61,626 nt of DNA from an uncultured Erysipelotrichaceae bacterium (GTDB taxonomy: Bacteria > Bacillota_I > Bacilli_A > Erysipelotrichales > Erysipelotrichaceae): the NCBI GenBank assembly GCA_902775735.1, contig CACYNH010000011.1, positions 1 to 61,626 on the forward strand, written 5' to 3'. Positions 1 to 8,342 of the stretch are shown here, piece after piece (within the stretch, counting starts at the first letter, position 1; each line of letters begins with the position of its first letter). The notes under the pieces were generated by a model that made no database searches, was not told the DNA's origin, and worked only from the letters and a program-made list of their open reading frames with translations. The translations under genes were made by a program, and so were the position numbers.

Positions 1-150
1 GCATAAAACATTGAAATACAGAGACTATTACATCAGGAACCCTCGATAAATACAGTGCTTTACTGATACACCCACCAACACTCTGCAAAATGGGCGGGTA
101 AAGTTTTCAGAAAATCACGCAAAGTCAGCTTCAAAGCGGGACTTCTCACA

Positions 151-179
151 TTGACACAGGTTTTTTTTGACGTTATGAT
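151..179 (+). promoter_or_regulatory. Promoter of the T-box/trpXYZ operon
   Basis: TTGACA at 151-156 and TATGAT at 174-179 are separated by exactly 17 bases. This is a near-consensus housekeeping promoter placed directly before the T-box leader, with an expected start near 186. Confidence 0.85.
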
Positions 180-185
180 TCACTC

Positions 186-439
186 GTAAACCGTTGACCG
201 GGAGATCAAACATATTGGCAGCTCAAAGAGAGCCGGGGCAGGTGAGAGCCCGGCAGTGATGCGGTATGCAAATGGACCCGTGAGGGCATGATGAAAGCTG
301 ACGCAAGTACTCATGACGCAATGCCGGCGTTAAAAGGCAGGAAATGTGATCGCATTTTCGATTGAGAGAGCAGTGAAAGCTGCTAATAAAGGTGGTACCG
401 CAGGCACAGCGCCTGTCCTTTGCAGGACGGGCGTTTTTT
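186..439 (+). promoter_or_regulatory. T-box leader, probably tRNA-Trp responsive
   Basis: The conserved T-box core GGTGGTACCGC lies at 391-401, followed by an intrinsic terminator (stem 410-418/425-433, then six T). Upstream is a Stem I distal region of the AGAGAG...GAGAGCCCGG kind (about 222-255). In the 3' side of Stem I the triplet TGG at 273-275 is followed by A, as specifier codons usually are, which points to tryptophan. Uncharged tRNA-Trp would stabilise the antiterminator and switch on the transporter genes. The specifier assignment is inference from position; the T-box itself is clear. Confidence 0.88.
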
Positions 440-493
440 GTTTATAAGGTGCACGAACGGAAATGCAGGAAAAGGAAAAGGGAGGAACATCAC

Positions 494-1528
494 ATGAAGA
501 AGTACACAGCCGCAATCTTATCCGCAATGCTCGCCGTCACAATGGCCGGCTGCTCAGACCAGGCAGCTCCGGCGTCTGATCAGTCCTCTGACCAGTCGTC
601 TGAAACCGCGGACAAAACCGTCTACAAAGTCGCTGTCGTCAAACAGCTCGACCACGCTTCCCTCGATGAAATTGCCAACGCGATTACCGCTGAATTCGAT
701 CAGCTCGCCGCCGCCAACGGCGTGAGTATTGAATATCAGGTCTACTCCGGCAACAACGACGCCTCAACCCTGCAGTCCATCGGCTCTGACGCCCTGGTGT
801 CCGGCGTTGACGCCATCGTGCCGATTGCAACCCTGGCTGCCCAGACTATGTACGTGGCTGCCGAAGACACAAAGACGCCGGTGATTTTCGCCGCCATTTC
901 CGATCCGGAAGGCTCACAGCTCACCGATATTGACTTTGTGACCGGCACATCCGACGCCCTTAACACAGAGCAGCTCATGGAAATGATCATTGCCGAAAAA
1001 CCTGATGTGAAGAAAGTTGCCTTATTATATTCCCCGTCTGAGTCCAACTCCGAAAAGCCCATCGCCGAAGCGAAGGCTTACCTGGATTCAAAGAATATTC
1101 CTTATGAGGACTTCGGTTCCCCGACAAACCGCGATGAAGTCATCCAGACCGCCAGCTCCATCATTGCCAGCGGCTGCGACGTCGTCTTCACCCCGACCGA
1201 CAATGTCATCATGGATGCGGAGCTGACCATCGCTCCTCTGTTCGCCGAAGCGAATATCCGCCACTATGCAGGTGCCGACTCCTTCGTCAGAAACGGCGCT
1301 TTCGCCACAGCCGGCGTCAACTATACCGACCTTGGCACCGAAACGGCGGATCTCGCGTTTGATGTGATTGTCAACGGCATCGAGAATTCAAAATACTACA
1401 AGTCCTATGAAGTCATGCCCGGCGGCATTATCACTGTCAATACCGAAACCGCCACTCTGCTTGGCGCCGACTATTCAGTCTTCTCACAGTTCGGCCAGAT
1501 CGTGGAAGTCCAGACAACCGAAAATTAA
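494..1528 (+). CDS. trpX: ABC transporter substrate-binding lipoprotein, TrpX-like
   Basis: This 344-residue protein is the extracytoplasmic solute receptor of an ABC importer of the ABC_sub_bind (TrpX/YckB-like) family. It opens with MKKYTAAI, a hydrophobic stretch and a lipobox ending at Cys20 (MAGC), so it should be lipid-anchored outside the membrane. The ATG at 494 is chosen because GGGAGGAAC lies just upstream and the signal peptide starts there; the longer in-frame opening overlaps the leader terminator. It is first in a three-gene operon with the permease and ATPase, behind a T-box with a Trp specifier, which supports tryptophan (or a precursor) as substrate. The substrate is inferred from the leader, not from the protein. 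Confidence 0.85.
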   Translation: MKKYTAAILSAMLAVTMAGCSDQAAPASDQSSDQSSETADKTVYKVAVVKQLDHASLDEIANAITAEFDQLAAANGVSIEYQVYSGNNDASTLQSIGSDALVSGVDAIVPIATLAAQTMYVAAEDTKTPVIFAAISDPEGSQLTDIDFVTGTSDALNTEQLMEMIIAEKPDVKKVALLYSPSESNSEKPIAEAKAYLDSKNIPYEDFGSPTNRDEVIQTASSIIASGCDVVFTPTDNVIMDAELTIAPLFAEANIRHYAGADSFVRNGAFATAGVNYTDLGTETADLAFDVIVNGIENSKYYKSYEVMPGGIITVNTETATLLGADYSVFSQFGQIVEVQTTEN

Positions 1529-1552
1529 CCTGATTCATAACGGAGGAATCCT

Positions 1553-2455
1553 ATGCTGCATATTGTCCAGACCGCTTTAACACTCGGCTGCGTATATTCC
1601 CTGGTCGCCCTGGCTCTGTTTCTGAGCTACCGCGTCCTGGATATCGCCGACCTGACAACCGACGGCTGCTTTGTCTTCGGCATGGCGCTCAGCGTCTCGG
1701 CCGCGGCGGCAGGCCATCCCATCTTGGGGATCCTGCTGGCGGTGATCGGCGGGGGCTGCGCCGGTTTTGTCACGGCGCTGCTGCAGACCAGGCTCGGGGT
1801 GCCTTCCATCCTTGCCGGCATTGTCACAAACACCGGTCTTTATACCGTCAACCTGATGGCGATGGGGTGGAGCGCCAACGTCTCGCTGCTCAAGCAGAGC
1901 ACCATTTTCACAATGGTCAGGGACACCGGCATTTTCGGGACCTGGTACCAGCTGGCGGTGGTGGCGTGCTTCGCCTGTGTGATGATGCTGTTTATGAGAT
2001 GGTTCCTGAGCACCCGGCTCGGCCTTTCGATCCGCGCCACCGGCGACAATATGGACATGGTCAGGGCTTCCTCCATCAATCCGAGATTCACCATCGCGGC
2101 AGGACTGATCCTTGCCAACTGCATGACCGGACTCTGCGGAGGCCTTGTCGGACAGATGCAGAAGAGCGCCGACATCAACGCCGGCACCGGCATCGTCGTG
2201 ATCGGTCTGGCTTCCCTGATCATCGGTGAAACCGTGATTCAGGGCCGCCGTTCCATCGGCCGCAATATCCTGGCCTGCCTGATCGGCAATATTATCTACC
2301 GGGCGATCTACGCCATTATCCTGCAGACAAGAATCCTGCCGATTGAGTGTCTGAAGCTGATGACAGCCTTCATCGTCGCCCTGGCGATCGCGATGCCGAC
2401 CATCCGCGAAAACCTGGCGGTGAAGAAAAGGGAAAGAAGGGAGACGGTGAACTGA
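1553..2455 (+). CDS. trpY: ABC transporter permease, TrpY-like
   Basis: This 300-residue, highly hydrophobic protein has the features of the BPD_transp_2 (branched-chain amino acid/ribose type) permease family: about eight to nine membrane segments, Gly/Ala-rich cores and a typical TGDN motif near residue 163 in the coupling loop. It would form the membrane channel for the receptor encoded 24 bases upstream. A GGAGG precedes the ATG at 1553. Its stop is one base from the ATPase start, so the two are translationally coupled. The family pairs with ABC_sub_bind receptors in Firmicute trpXYZ operons. Confidence 0.83.
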   Translation: MLHIVQTALTLGCVYSLVALALFLSYRVLDIADLTTDGCFVFGMALSVSAAAAGHPILGILLAVIGGGCAGFVTALLQTRLGVPSILAGIVTNTGLYTVNLMAMGWSANVSLLKQSTIFTMVRDTGIFGTWYQLAVVACFACVMMLFMRWFLSTRLGLSIRATGDNMDMVRASSINPRFTIAAGLILANCMTGLCGGLVGQMQKSADINAGTGIVVIGLASLIIGETVIQGRRSIGRNILACLIGNIIYRAIYAIILQTRILPIECLKLMTAFIVALAIAMPTIRENLAVKKRERRETVN

Positions 2456-2456
2456 C

Positions 2457-3257
2457 ATGCTTGAAATACAGAATCTCTCGAAAGTCTTCAATCCCGGCAC
2501 CATCAATGAAAAGACAGCTCTCAATAACCTGAACCTGAGCGTGAAGGAAGGGGACTTCATCACGATTCTCGGCTCCAACGGGGCAGGAAAATCAACCCTC
2601 TTCAACGCCATCGCGGGCGTCTTCCTCGCCGATTCGGGAAAGATCCTTCTGGATGGGGAAAACATCACATTCCAGCCGGACTACAAACGCTCAAAGTATA
2701 TCGGCAGGCTGTTCCAGGATCCGCTCAAAGGAACCGCCCCGCATATGACGATTGAGGAAAACCTCGCCCTGGCTTACTTAAGAGCAGGCAAGTCGTTCGA
2801 CTCCTTCAGCCGCATTTCAAAAAAGGACCACGAGTTCTTCCGGGAACAGCTCAGAATGCTGGAGATGGGACTGGAAGACAGGATGAACACCCAGGTCGGA
2901 ACGCTTTCCGGCGGCCAGAGACAGGCGCTGACATTATTGATGGCGACCGTTGTTCCCCCGCGTTTATTACTGCTGGATGAACATACCGCCGCCCTGGATC
3001 CCGGGGCAGCCGAAAAGATCACGGCGCTGACAAAGGAAATCGTTTCAAGAAATAACACAACCTGCCTGATGATCACCCACAACATCCACCAGGCTCTCTC
3101 GACCGGAAACAGAACCCTCATGATGGCCGACGGCAGGATCATTCTTGACCTCAATGAGCAGGAAAGAGCCGATACAACAATCGATGAGCTTCTGCGCCGC
3201 TTCAAGGAAGGGGCGAAAGAGGAACTCGATGACGACAGAATTCTTCTTTCAGATTAA
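2457..3257 (+). CDS. trpZ: ABC transporter ATP-binding protein, TrpZ-like
   Basis: This 266-residue ATPase powers the TrpXY-like importer. Walker A (GSNGAGKST) is at residues 39-47, the ABC signature LSGGQ at 150-154, and Walker B ends in D174-E175, followed by the H-loop (MITHN). All catalytic motifs are intact. It lies one base after the permease stop codon and completes the T-box-controlled operon. A strong hairpin without a T-run follows at 3262-3285, so some read-through into ybaK is possible. Confidence 0.85.
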   Translation: MLEIQNLSKVFNPGTINEKTALNNLNLSVKEGDFITILGSNGAGKSTLFNAIAGVFLADSGKILLDGENITFQPDYKRSKYIGRLFQDPLKGTAPHMTIEENLALAYLRAGKSFDSFSRISKKDHEFFREQLRMLEMGLEDRMNTQVGTLSGGQRQALTLLMATVVPPRLLLLDEHTAALDPGAAEKITALTKEIVSRNNTTCLMITHNIHQALSTGNRTLMMADGRIILDLNEQERADTTIDELLRRFKEGAKEELDDDRILLSD

Positions 3258-3261
3258 AATG

Positions 3262-3285
3262 AATCCCGGGCAGACGCCCGGGATT
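3262..3285 (+). other. Intercistronic 10-bp perfect hairpin
   Basis: AATCCCGGGC and GCCCGGGATT form a perfect ten-pair stem around an AGAC loop. No T-run follows, and the ybaK ribosome binding site begins within a few bases, so it is more likely an mRNA end protector or attenuating structure than an intrinsic terminator. Confidence 0.6.
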
Positions 3286-3301
3286 TGCAAAGGAGACACC
3301 T

Positions 3302-3790
3302 ATGGCAAAAAAAGAAGCCAAAACCAACGCCATGCGGATGCTGGAAACCGCCGGCATTGCCTATAAAGAACATACATATGAAACGGAGGACGGTGCCATC
3401 GACGGCGTCAGTGTCGCCATAAAATGCGGCGAGGATCCCTCGCAGGTCTTCAAGACGCTTGTCACAATCGCCGACACCAGGGAACACTACGTGTTTGTTG
3501 TGCCGGTTGAAGCAAAGCTCGATCTCAAGGCGGCAGCCAGGGCGGCCGGGGTCAAATCGGTGGAGATGATTCCCCAGAAGGATCTTCTCAAAACCACCGG
3601 CTACATTCACGGCGGCTGCAGTCCGGTCGGCATGAAAAAGCCGTTTCCGACTGTCTTTGACGAAACGGCTGTTCTCTATGACACGATTATGGTTTCCGGC
3701 GGCCGGGTCGGCGTGCAGGTGGAAGTGAATCCGGATGATCTTGTGCGGATCACCGGCGGTTCCTACGCGCCCATTGCCCGCGATGAGTGA
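3302..3790 (+). CDS. ybaK: Cys-tRNA(Pro)/Cys-tRNA(Cys) deacylase, YbaK/EbsC family
   Basis: This 162-residue protein belongs to the YbaK/EbsC editing-domain family, which hydrolyses cysteine mischarged on tRNA-Pro in trans. The conserved lysine of the family is seen as Lys51 in the VFKTL segment, and the typical GG-rich C-terminal half (IHGGCSPVG, about residues 100-108) is present. Length is typical. AAAGGAG precedes the ATG. Its last 41 bases overlap the 3' end of the convergent VanZ-like gene, so no terminator fits between them. Confidence 0.88.
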   Translation: MAKKEAKTNAMRMLETAGIAYKEHTYETEDGAIDGVSVAIKCGEDPSQVFKTLVTIADTREHYVFVVPVEAKLDLKAAARAAGVKSVEMIPQKDLLKTTGYIHGGCSPVGMKKPFPTVFDETAVLYDTIMVSGGRVGVQVEVNPDDLVRITGGSYAPIARDE

Positions 3791-4217
3791 CCAGCAGAAA
3801 TATCAGCACCGCGGTGAGAAAACCGCACATGTCCAGAAGGACATCGGAACCCATGCCGGCCCGCTCAGGCACGAAACGCTGGATTGTTTCGTCAATGACC
3901 GGCACCAGAATCATGAATAATCCGACACTCAGGGCATCGCTTGTAAACAGCGGTGCCTTTTTGACCGCGTTCATGGTCAGGGCGCCCAGAACGGCATATT
4001 CACTGAAGTGGGCTGCCTTGCGGATGAAATGGTGGGCGGACTCATAGGAAAACTCCATTTCCAGCGAGGAAAGGAAGTTCAGTACCGACTGTGTGAGCGA
4101 TCCGGAAACACGCCCGGAGTCTTCACCGCTCTGCAGCGACCAGCTGAAGATGATGAGGATCCAGACAATGACCGCGATCCAGGGAAGTTTCTTTCTCATA
4201 GTTGATATCTTAAACAT
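3750..4217 (-). CDS. VanZ-like membrane protein
   Basis: This roughly 155-residue protein has an N-terminal membrane helix, the VanZ hallmark run around IRKAAHFSEYAVLG, a further hydrophobic stretch ending in VIDETIQRFVPERAG, and a final helix. VanZ family members are small integral membrane proteins, one of which raises teicoplanin resistance; most have no known role. I place the start at 4217, where AGGAAC lies upstream; an internal ATG at 4199 (MRKKLPW) is an alternative. Its 3' end overlaps ybaK by 41 bases and its 5' end faces the YitT-family promoter. Confidence 0.75.
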   Translation of the reverse strand: MFKISTMRKKLPWIAVIVWILIIFSWSLQSGEDSGRVSGSLTQSVLNFLSSLEMEFSYESAHHFIRKAAHFSEYAVLGALTMNAVKKAPLFTSDALSVGLFMILVPVIDETIQRFVPERAGMGSDVLLDMCGFLTAVLIFLLVTHRGQWARRNRR

Positions 4218-4239
4218 TTCATATGTTCCTGTTAACATG

Positions 4240-4248
4240 TGCTATAAT
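4240..4248 (+). promoter_or_regulatory. Extended -10 promoter of the YitT-family gene (leaderless)
   Basis: TGC followed directly by TATAAT (4243-4248). No good -35 is seen 17 bases upstream. The ATG at 4257 begins only eight bases after the -10 box, so transcription should start at or within a base or two of the start codon. Confidence 0.75.
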
Positions 4249-4256
4249 ACTCCGGT

Positions 4257-5111
4257 ATGACAAAAAAGCGCATTACTGATTTAGTTCTGATCATCGGCGG
4301 GACGTTCATACTGGCAGTGTCAGTTGAGTTTTTCATTCTGCCGTATAACATTCTCTCGGGCGGCGTCGCCGGTATCGCGGTCGCTCTGGAGCCGTTTTTC
4401 CATATCGACAAGACGCTCCTTGCCAACGTGGCGGTCCTTTCGCTTCTGATCGCCGGCTGGGCGGTACTGGGAAGGGACTTTGCCCGCAATACGCTGATCT
4501 CGTCACTCTGCTATCCGCTTTTCACGACCATCCTTTCAAGGCATCCGGTTGATCTGACGATCGATCCGCTGCTGGCTTCATTCTACGCCGGACTTCTCGG
4601 CGGCGTGGGAATCGGCTTTGTCATGAGAACCGGCGCCAGCACCGGCGGCATGGATATTCCGCCTCTGATTCTGCACAAGATCACCGGCATCAAGGTCTCC
4701 ACTCTGGTTATGATCACCGACGCCCTGACCGTCATGCTGGGAATCCTGGCGTATGATCTGAGCGCCGCGCTGCTTGGACTGATTTCCGTCATGGCCTCGG
4801 GCTTCGGCATCAACCGTGTTCTTGAAGCGGGCCGGGGCATCAAAGGGAAGAATGTGCAGATCATCTCCGACAGGTGGGAAGAACTCAACGAGGCGATCAG
4901 AAAAGAAATCAACCGCGGCACAACCCTGTTCGACTGCCAGGGCGGCTATACCGGCAATGCCCGCAAGATGATCGTCTGCGTTGTCTCGGAAAGACAGTAT
5001 ACCGCGCTGACCACACTGATCAGTTCGGTTGACCCGCAGGCTTTCGTCATTATAACGGATACTTCGGATATGCTGGGCGAAGGATTCACATATTCTTCAC
5101 CTAACATCTGA
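4257..5111 (+). CDS. YitT family membrane protein (DUF161 + DUF2179)
   Basis: This 284-residue protein has about five to six membrane segments in residues 1-190 (YitT/DUF161 domain, with the glycine-rich GGVAGIAV and TGASTGGMDI loops) and a soluble C-terminal DUF2179 domain (about 200-280). Family function is unknown. The ATG at 4257 has no Shine-Dalgarno sequence and lies eight bases after a TATAAT box, so the mRNA is predicted to be leaderless. It stands alone: the VanZ gene is divergent and ftsE has its own promoter 22 bases downstream. Confidence 0.82.
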   Translation: MTKKRITDLVLIIGGTFILAVSVEFFILPYNILSGGVAGIAVALEPFFHIDKTLLANVAVLSLLIAGWAVLGRDFARNTLISSLCYPLFTTILSRHPVDLTIDPLLASFYAGLLGGVGIGFVMRTGASTGGMDIPPLILHKITGIKVSTLVMITDALTVMLGILAYDLSAALLGLISVMASGFGINRVLEAGRGIKGKNVQIISDRWEELNEAIRKEINRGTTLFDCQGGYTGNARKMIVCVVSERQYTALTTLISSVDPQAFVIITDTSDMLGEGFTYSSPNI

Positions 5112-5129
5112 GGAGTTTTCCGGCGCATA

Positions 5130-5138
5130 TGTTATAAT
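5130..5138 (+). promoter_or_regulatory. Extended -10 promoter of the ftsEX operon
   Basis: TGT plus TATAAT (5133-5138) lies 53 bases before the ftsE start. The intervening leader carries a strong AAAAGGAGG ribosome binding site. Confidence 0.7.
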
Positions 5139-5191
5139 ACCATGCGTATCTCCATGTCCGGGGGTGCGCATGTTTTAAAAGGAGGGTGATA

Positions 5192-5884
5192 ATGATTGAA
5201 TGCTCTCACGTCTATAAAAAATATAAAAACGGTACAAACGCCCTGTATGACATCAACATTTCGGTTGAGCAGGGAGAGTTTATATATATCATCGGACCGA
5301 CAGGCTCCGGCAAATCCACGCTGATCAAGCTCCTTGACGGGGAAGAAATCCCCACCAAGGGAACCGTGAAGGTGGTTGGCATTGACGTCGGCTCCCTGCG
5401 CGCTTCGCAGGTGCCGATCTACCGGCGCAATATCGGCGTCGTTTTCCAGGATTACAAGCTGCTGCCGACAAAGACGGTTTTTGAAAACATCACTTACGCG
5501 CTTGAAGTGATCAAAATGAAGAAACCGCAGGTCAGAGCACGCGCCAAGGAAGTCATGGGCGTCGTCGGTCTTGGCGAAAAGGGAAATGCTTTTCCTCATG
5601 AGCTTTCAGGCGGCCAGCAGCAGCGTGTGGCGATCGCAAGAGCCATTGCCAACCGGCCCAAGGTGCTCATCGCCGACGAGCCGACCGGCAACCTGGACCC
5701 GGGAAAATCCGATGAGATTATGGACCTTCTCGAAAGAATCAACCGCAAATACGGCACAACGATCCTCATGGTCACCCATGACCTGACTCTCGTCAACAAG
5801 CACCGCAAGAGAACGGTTGTCCTGGAACACGGACATATCGTCGCCGATCTTGCGGAAGGAGGCTATGTCCGTCATGATCAGTAG
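5192..5884 (+). CDS. ftsE: Cell division ATP-binding protein FtsE
   Basis: This 230-residue ABC ATPase partners FtsX to transmit division or elongation signals to peptidoglycan hydrolases outside the cell. The sequence has Walker A (GPTGSGKST), Q-loop (VFQDYKLLP, typical of FtsE), LSGGQQQR signature and Walker B (VLIADEPTGNLDP). The ATG at 5192 is chosen over an upstream in-frame GTG because AAGGAGG sits at the right distance. It overlaps ftsX by 11 bases and heads a ftsE-ftsX-M23 hydrolase operon. Confidence 0.95.
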   Translation: MIECSHVYKKYKNGTNALYDINISVEQGEFIYIIGPTGSGKSTLIKLLDGEEIPTKGTVKVVGIDVGSLRASQVPIYRRNIGVVFQDYKLLPTKTVFENITYALEVIKMKKPQVRARAKEVMGVVGLGEKGNAFPHELSGGQQQRVAIARAIANRPKVLIADEPTGNLDPGKSDEIMDLLERINRKYGTTILMVTHDLTLVNKHRKRTVVLEHGHIVADLAEGGYVRHDQ

Positions 5885-6770
5885 ACCTATCAAAGAAGGT
5901 TTCCGCGGCGTCGGCAGGCACTGGGGCATGGCCCTCTCCTCTGCCATCGCGGTCACAATCACACTTACAATCATCAGTATTTTCCTGATCTTTTCATGGC
6001 ATCTGCACACTTTCACAAAGAGCGTGGAATATTCCATGAAGATCGCGGTACTGATTGACTCCCGCCACGAAAGCATGGCGGCAGAACAGAAGATCCGGAA
6101 CCAGATCGAGCAGATTGAAGGGGTAAAGGTGGTAGAATATTCCAGTAAGGAACAGGAATTCGCCTATTACCTTGAACAGTACGATGACGCCGCAATGAGG
6201 GAAGCCATGGCGCCGTTCGGCGATGACAACCCGATGTCCGACGCTTTCTATGTGGAAGTCGAAGACGGCGACCTCATCGAAACGATCGCCTCCCAGATCC
6301 GCCGGATTGAAGGCGTCAGCGACGTCGACTACGGCGGCCAGACGACCATTGATATGGTCGCGGCGATGATCACCATCCGCCGTTTCGGCCTGATTTTCGT
6401 CGCGGCACTCAGTGTTCTGGCAATATTCCTGATCCAGAACACTATCAAACTCACCATCGGCGCCAGACAGGATGAAATCACGATCATGCGCAATGTCGGC
6501 GCAACCAACGGATTTATCCGCGCTCCTTTCGTCTGGGAAGGCATGATTATCGGCGTCCTTGGCGCAATCCTGCCGATCGCCCTGACTGTCTATGGCTACT
6601 ACGCTCTTTATGAACGCACCAAGGGTGTTGTTTTCTCAAGTTTGTTCCATCTTGAGCAGCCGATGCCCTTCTCGGCCTATATTTCTGCTATACTGGCAGT
6701 GACCGGTATTCTTGTCGGTTACATCGGCAGCTGGCTCTCAGTCACCAAATATCTGAGGTGGAAGAGATGA
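5874..6770 (+). CDS. ftsX: Cell division protein FtsX
   Basis: This 298-residue protein has the FtsX layout: one membrane helix (about residues 22-45), a large extracellular loop (about 45-165) that contacts hydrolases, and three C-terminal helices. AGGAGG inside the end of ftsE serves it; I use the ATG at 5874 because the ATG at 5865 would sit only two bases from that site. The stop codon overlaps the next gene's start (ATGA), so FtsX and the M23 hydrolase are translationally coupled, which fits a direct partnership. Confidence 0.93.
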   Translation: MISRPIKEGFRGVGRHWGMALSSAIAVTITLTIISIFLIFSWHLHTFTKSVEYSMKIAVLIDSRHESMAAEQKIRNQIEQIEGVKVVEYSSKEQEFAYYLEQYDDAAMREAMAPFGDDNPMSDAFYVEVEDGDLIETIASQIRRIEGVSDVDYGGQTTIDMVAAMITIRRFGLIFVAALSVLAIFLIQNTIKLTIGARQDEITIMRNVGATNGFIRAPFVWEGMIIGVLGAILPIALTVYGYYALYERTKGVVFSSLFHLEQPMPFSAYISAILAVTGILVGYIGSWLSVTKYLRWKR

Positions 6771-8284
6771 GAAAAAAGATTCTGAACATATTGATGGCAT
6801 TCACATTAGGCGCCGGAATCCTGACGTCTTTTCCTGCGGAAGCGGAGCCGGATTATTCCGATTCCGACTACTGGGAGAATAAATGTACAGGCGAAGTCGC
6901 TTCCGGAGACCGTGAAGCGTGCAATGCCTACGCGGAGTATGTCGCTTCAAGACGTTCCGATCTTCAGGAACGCCTGAATGACGTGCAGGGACAGATGGCG
7001 TCTGTCATGGCGGACATTGAAGCGTACGCGGCACAGATCAATGAATATCAGGCGCAGATCGACGCCCTGCAGGGACAGATCGATATCAAAACGCAGGAAA
7101 TCGGTGCCAAGCAGGCCGAGATTGACGCCAAACAGGCGGAAATCAACGACAAGCAGGCCGAAATCGACAACAAGCAGAAAGAGATCGACGCCAAACAGAA
7201 AGAGATCGACGACACCCAGGCTGAGGTGGACACGATCAAAGGCAAGGTCAAAACAAGAATGCAGAGCGCGCAGTCTTCCATGCGCTTCAATAAATATCTC
7301 GATATCCTCATGGGCGCCAGCTCATTCGAGGATTTCCTGAGAATCGTGACCGGCATCAGTTCGATCGCCAAGTATGACCAGCAGACAATGGAACAGCTGG
7401 TCGCACTGATCGAAAAGATGAACATCCAGAAGCAGGAGCTTCTGGCGGCCAAGGAACAGATGGAGCAGGTCAAGGCGGAAATGGAAGCCGTCAAGGCTGA
7501 CATGGAAGTTATCCGGATGCAGCTGCAGCTGCAGCAGGCCGCCCTCATCGACCAGCAGGACGACATCGCTGTTCTGAAAGCGCAGGTTGAACTTGTTCAG
7601 ACCGCTGCCTACACCAAGGAAGCGGAATACCGTTCCCAGTCCGCGCAGATCGCGGCTGATATCAGCTCCATTACAGCCACTATGGCTGCTCTGGCTGCGG
7701 CCGGTGAACTCAAAGATATCCCCAAGGTTGCCTCGGAAGGATGGACCTTCCCGGTTCCCGGTTCCTACCGCAGCGCCGGCACCTGGGCATACAGCTCCGG
7801 CTATGAACATCTCGGCTATGACTTCGCCGCATCAGTCGGCACAACCATTTACGCGGTCGGCGCAGGTGTGGTTCTCAACTCTGCAAACGGATGTTCGACA
7901 TATGGCGGTCTTGGTCAGATGTGCGGCTACCAGTTCGGCGGCGCGTACGGCGGCGGAAACCAGGTTCATTACCTGACTGTTGTCAACGGTTCACTCTATG
8001 GTGTTGCCTGCTATCACATGATGCTCGGCTCGCCTGTGGCTACAGGCACAATCCTGACCGGCGGCACAGCGATCGGCCAGGTCGGATCCTCCGGCAACAG
8101 CTCAGGCCCGCACTGCCATATCGAGATTATTTATCTGGGTGACGGCTCGAACTTTGAAAACTACGCGAGAACCTGGAACGGCGATCTTGCCTTCGGGGCA
8201 GGCTGGCAGGGTTCCAACAGGAAATGCGATGCCGGCTATGGGGCGCCATGCCGCATAAGGCCGGAAACAGTATTCGGATATTAA
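6767..8284 (+). CDS. Secreted coiled-coil M23 peptidoglycan endopeptidase (EnvC/FtsEX partner type)
   Basis: This 505-residue protein has a signal peptide (cleavage likely near residue 26), a long alpha-helical coiled coil (about 45-320) with a run of exact heptads, and a C-terminal LytM/M23 domain (about 335-480). Zinc ligands are seen in HLGYDF and HCHIE. The start overlaps the ftsX stop by four bases. Layout and position match hydrolases switched on by FtsEX; EnvC itself is degenerate, whereas here the zinc ligands look intact, so this one may cut cross-links itself. A terminator follows at 8296-8321. Confidence 0.88.
   Translation: MRKKILNILMAFTLGAGILTSFPAEAEPDYSDSDYWENKCTGEVASGDREACNAYAEYVASRRSDLQERLNDVQGQMASVMADIEAYAAQINEYQAQIDALQGQIDIKTQEIGAKQAEIDAKQAEINDKQAEIDNKQKEIDAKQKEIDDTQAEVDTIKGKVKTRMQSAQSSMRFNKYLDILMGASSFEDFLRIVTGISSIAKYDQQTMEQLVALIEKMNIQKQELLAAKEQMEQVKAEMEAVKADMEVIRMQLQLQQAALIDQQDDIAVLKAQVELVQTAAYTKEAEYRSQSAQIAADISSITATMAALAAAGELKDIPKVASEGWTFPVPGSYRSAGTWAYSSGYEHLGYDFAASVGTTIYAVGAGVVLNSANGCSTYGGLGQMCGYQFGGAYGGGNQVHYLTVVNGSLYGVACYHMMLGSPVATGTILTGGTAIGQVGSSGNSSGPHCHIEIIYLGDGSNFENYARTWNGDLAFGAGWQGSNRKCDAGYGAPCRIRPETVFGY
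7106..7231 (+). repeat. Six tandem 21-base units coding heptads
   Basis: Six consecutive 21-base units starting at 7106, 7127, 7148, 7169, 7190 and 7211 each encode a seven-residue block of the form xKQ(A/K)EI(D/N), the last one diverged. They lie inside the coiled coil of the M23 hydrolase. The units differ at third positions, so they are not a recent slippage product, but length could still vary between strains. Confidence 0.85.
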
Positions 8285-8295
8285 AAGAAACTGAT

Positions 8296-8321
8296 GGCTC
8301 CGGACAATCCGGAGCCTTTTT
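8296..8321 (+). terminator. Intrinsic terminator after the ftsEX-M23 operon
   Basis: GGCTCCGGA and TCCGGAGCC pair around a CAA loop and are followed by five T. Confidence 0.9.
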
Positions 8322-8342
8322 GAAGAAGAGGAGGACTTGATC

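Noticed and set aside
1577..2668. A 363-residue open frame on the minus strand over trpY
   Set aside because: It is a shadow of the permease gene with a low-complexity His/Gln/Asp-rich product and no start signal.
7106..7231. Regular 21-base repeats considered as CRISPR-like
   Set aside because: There are no spacers; the units are contiguous and encode coiled-coil heptads.
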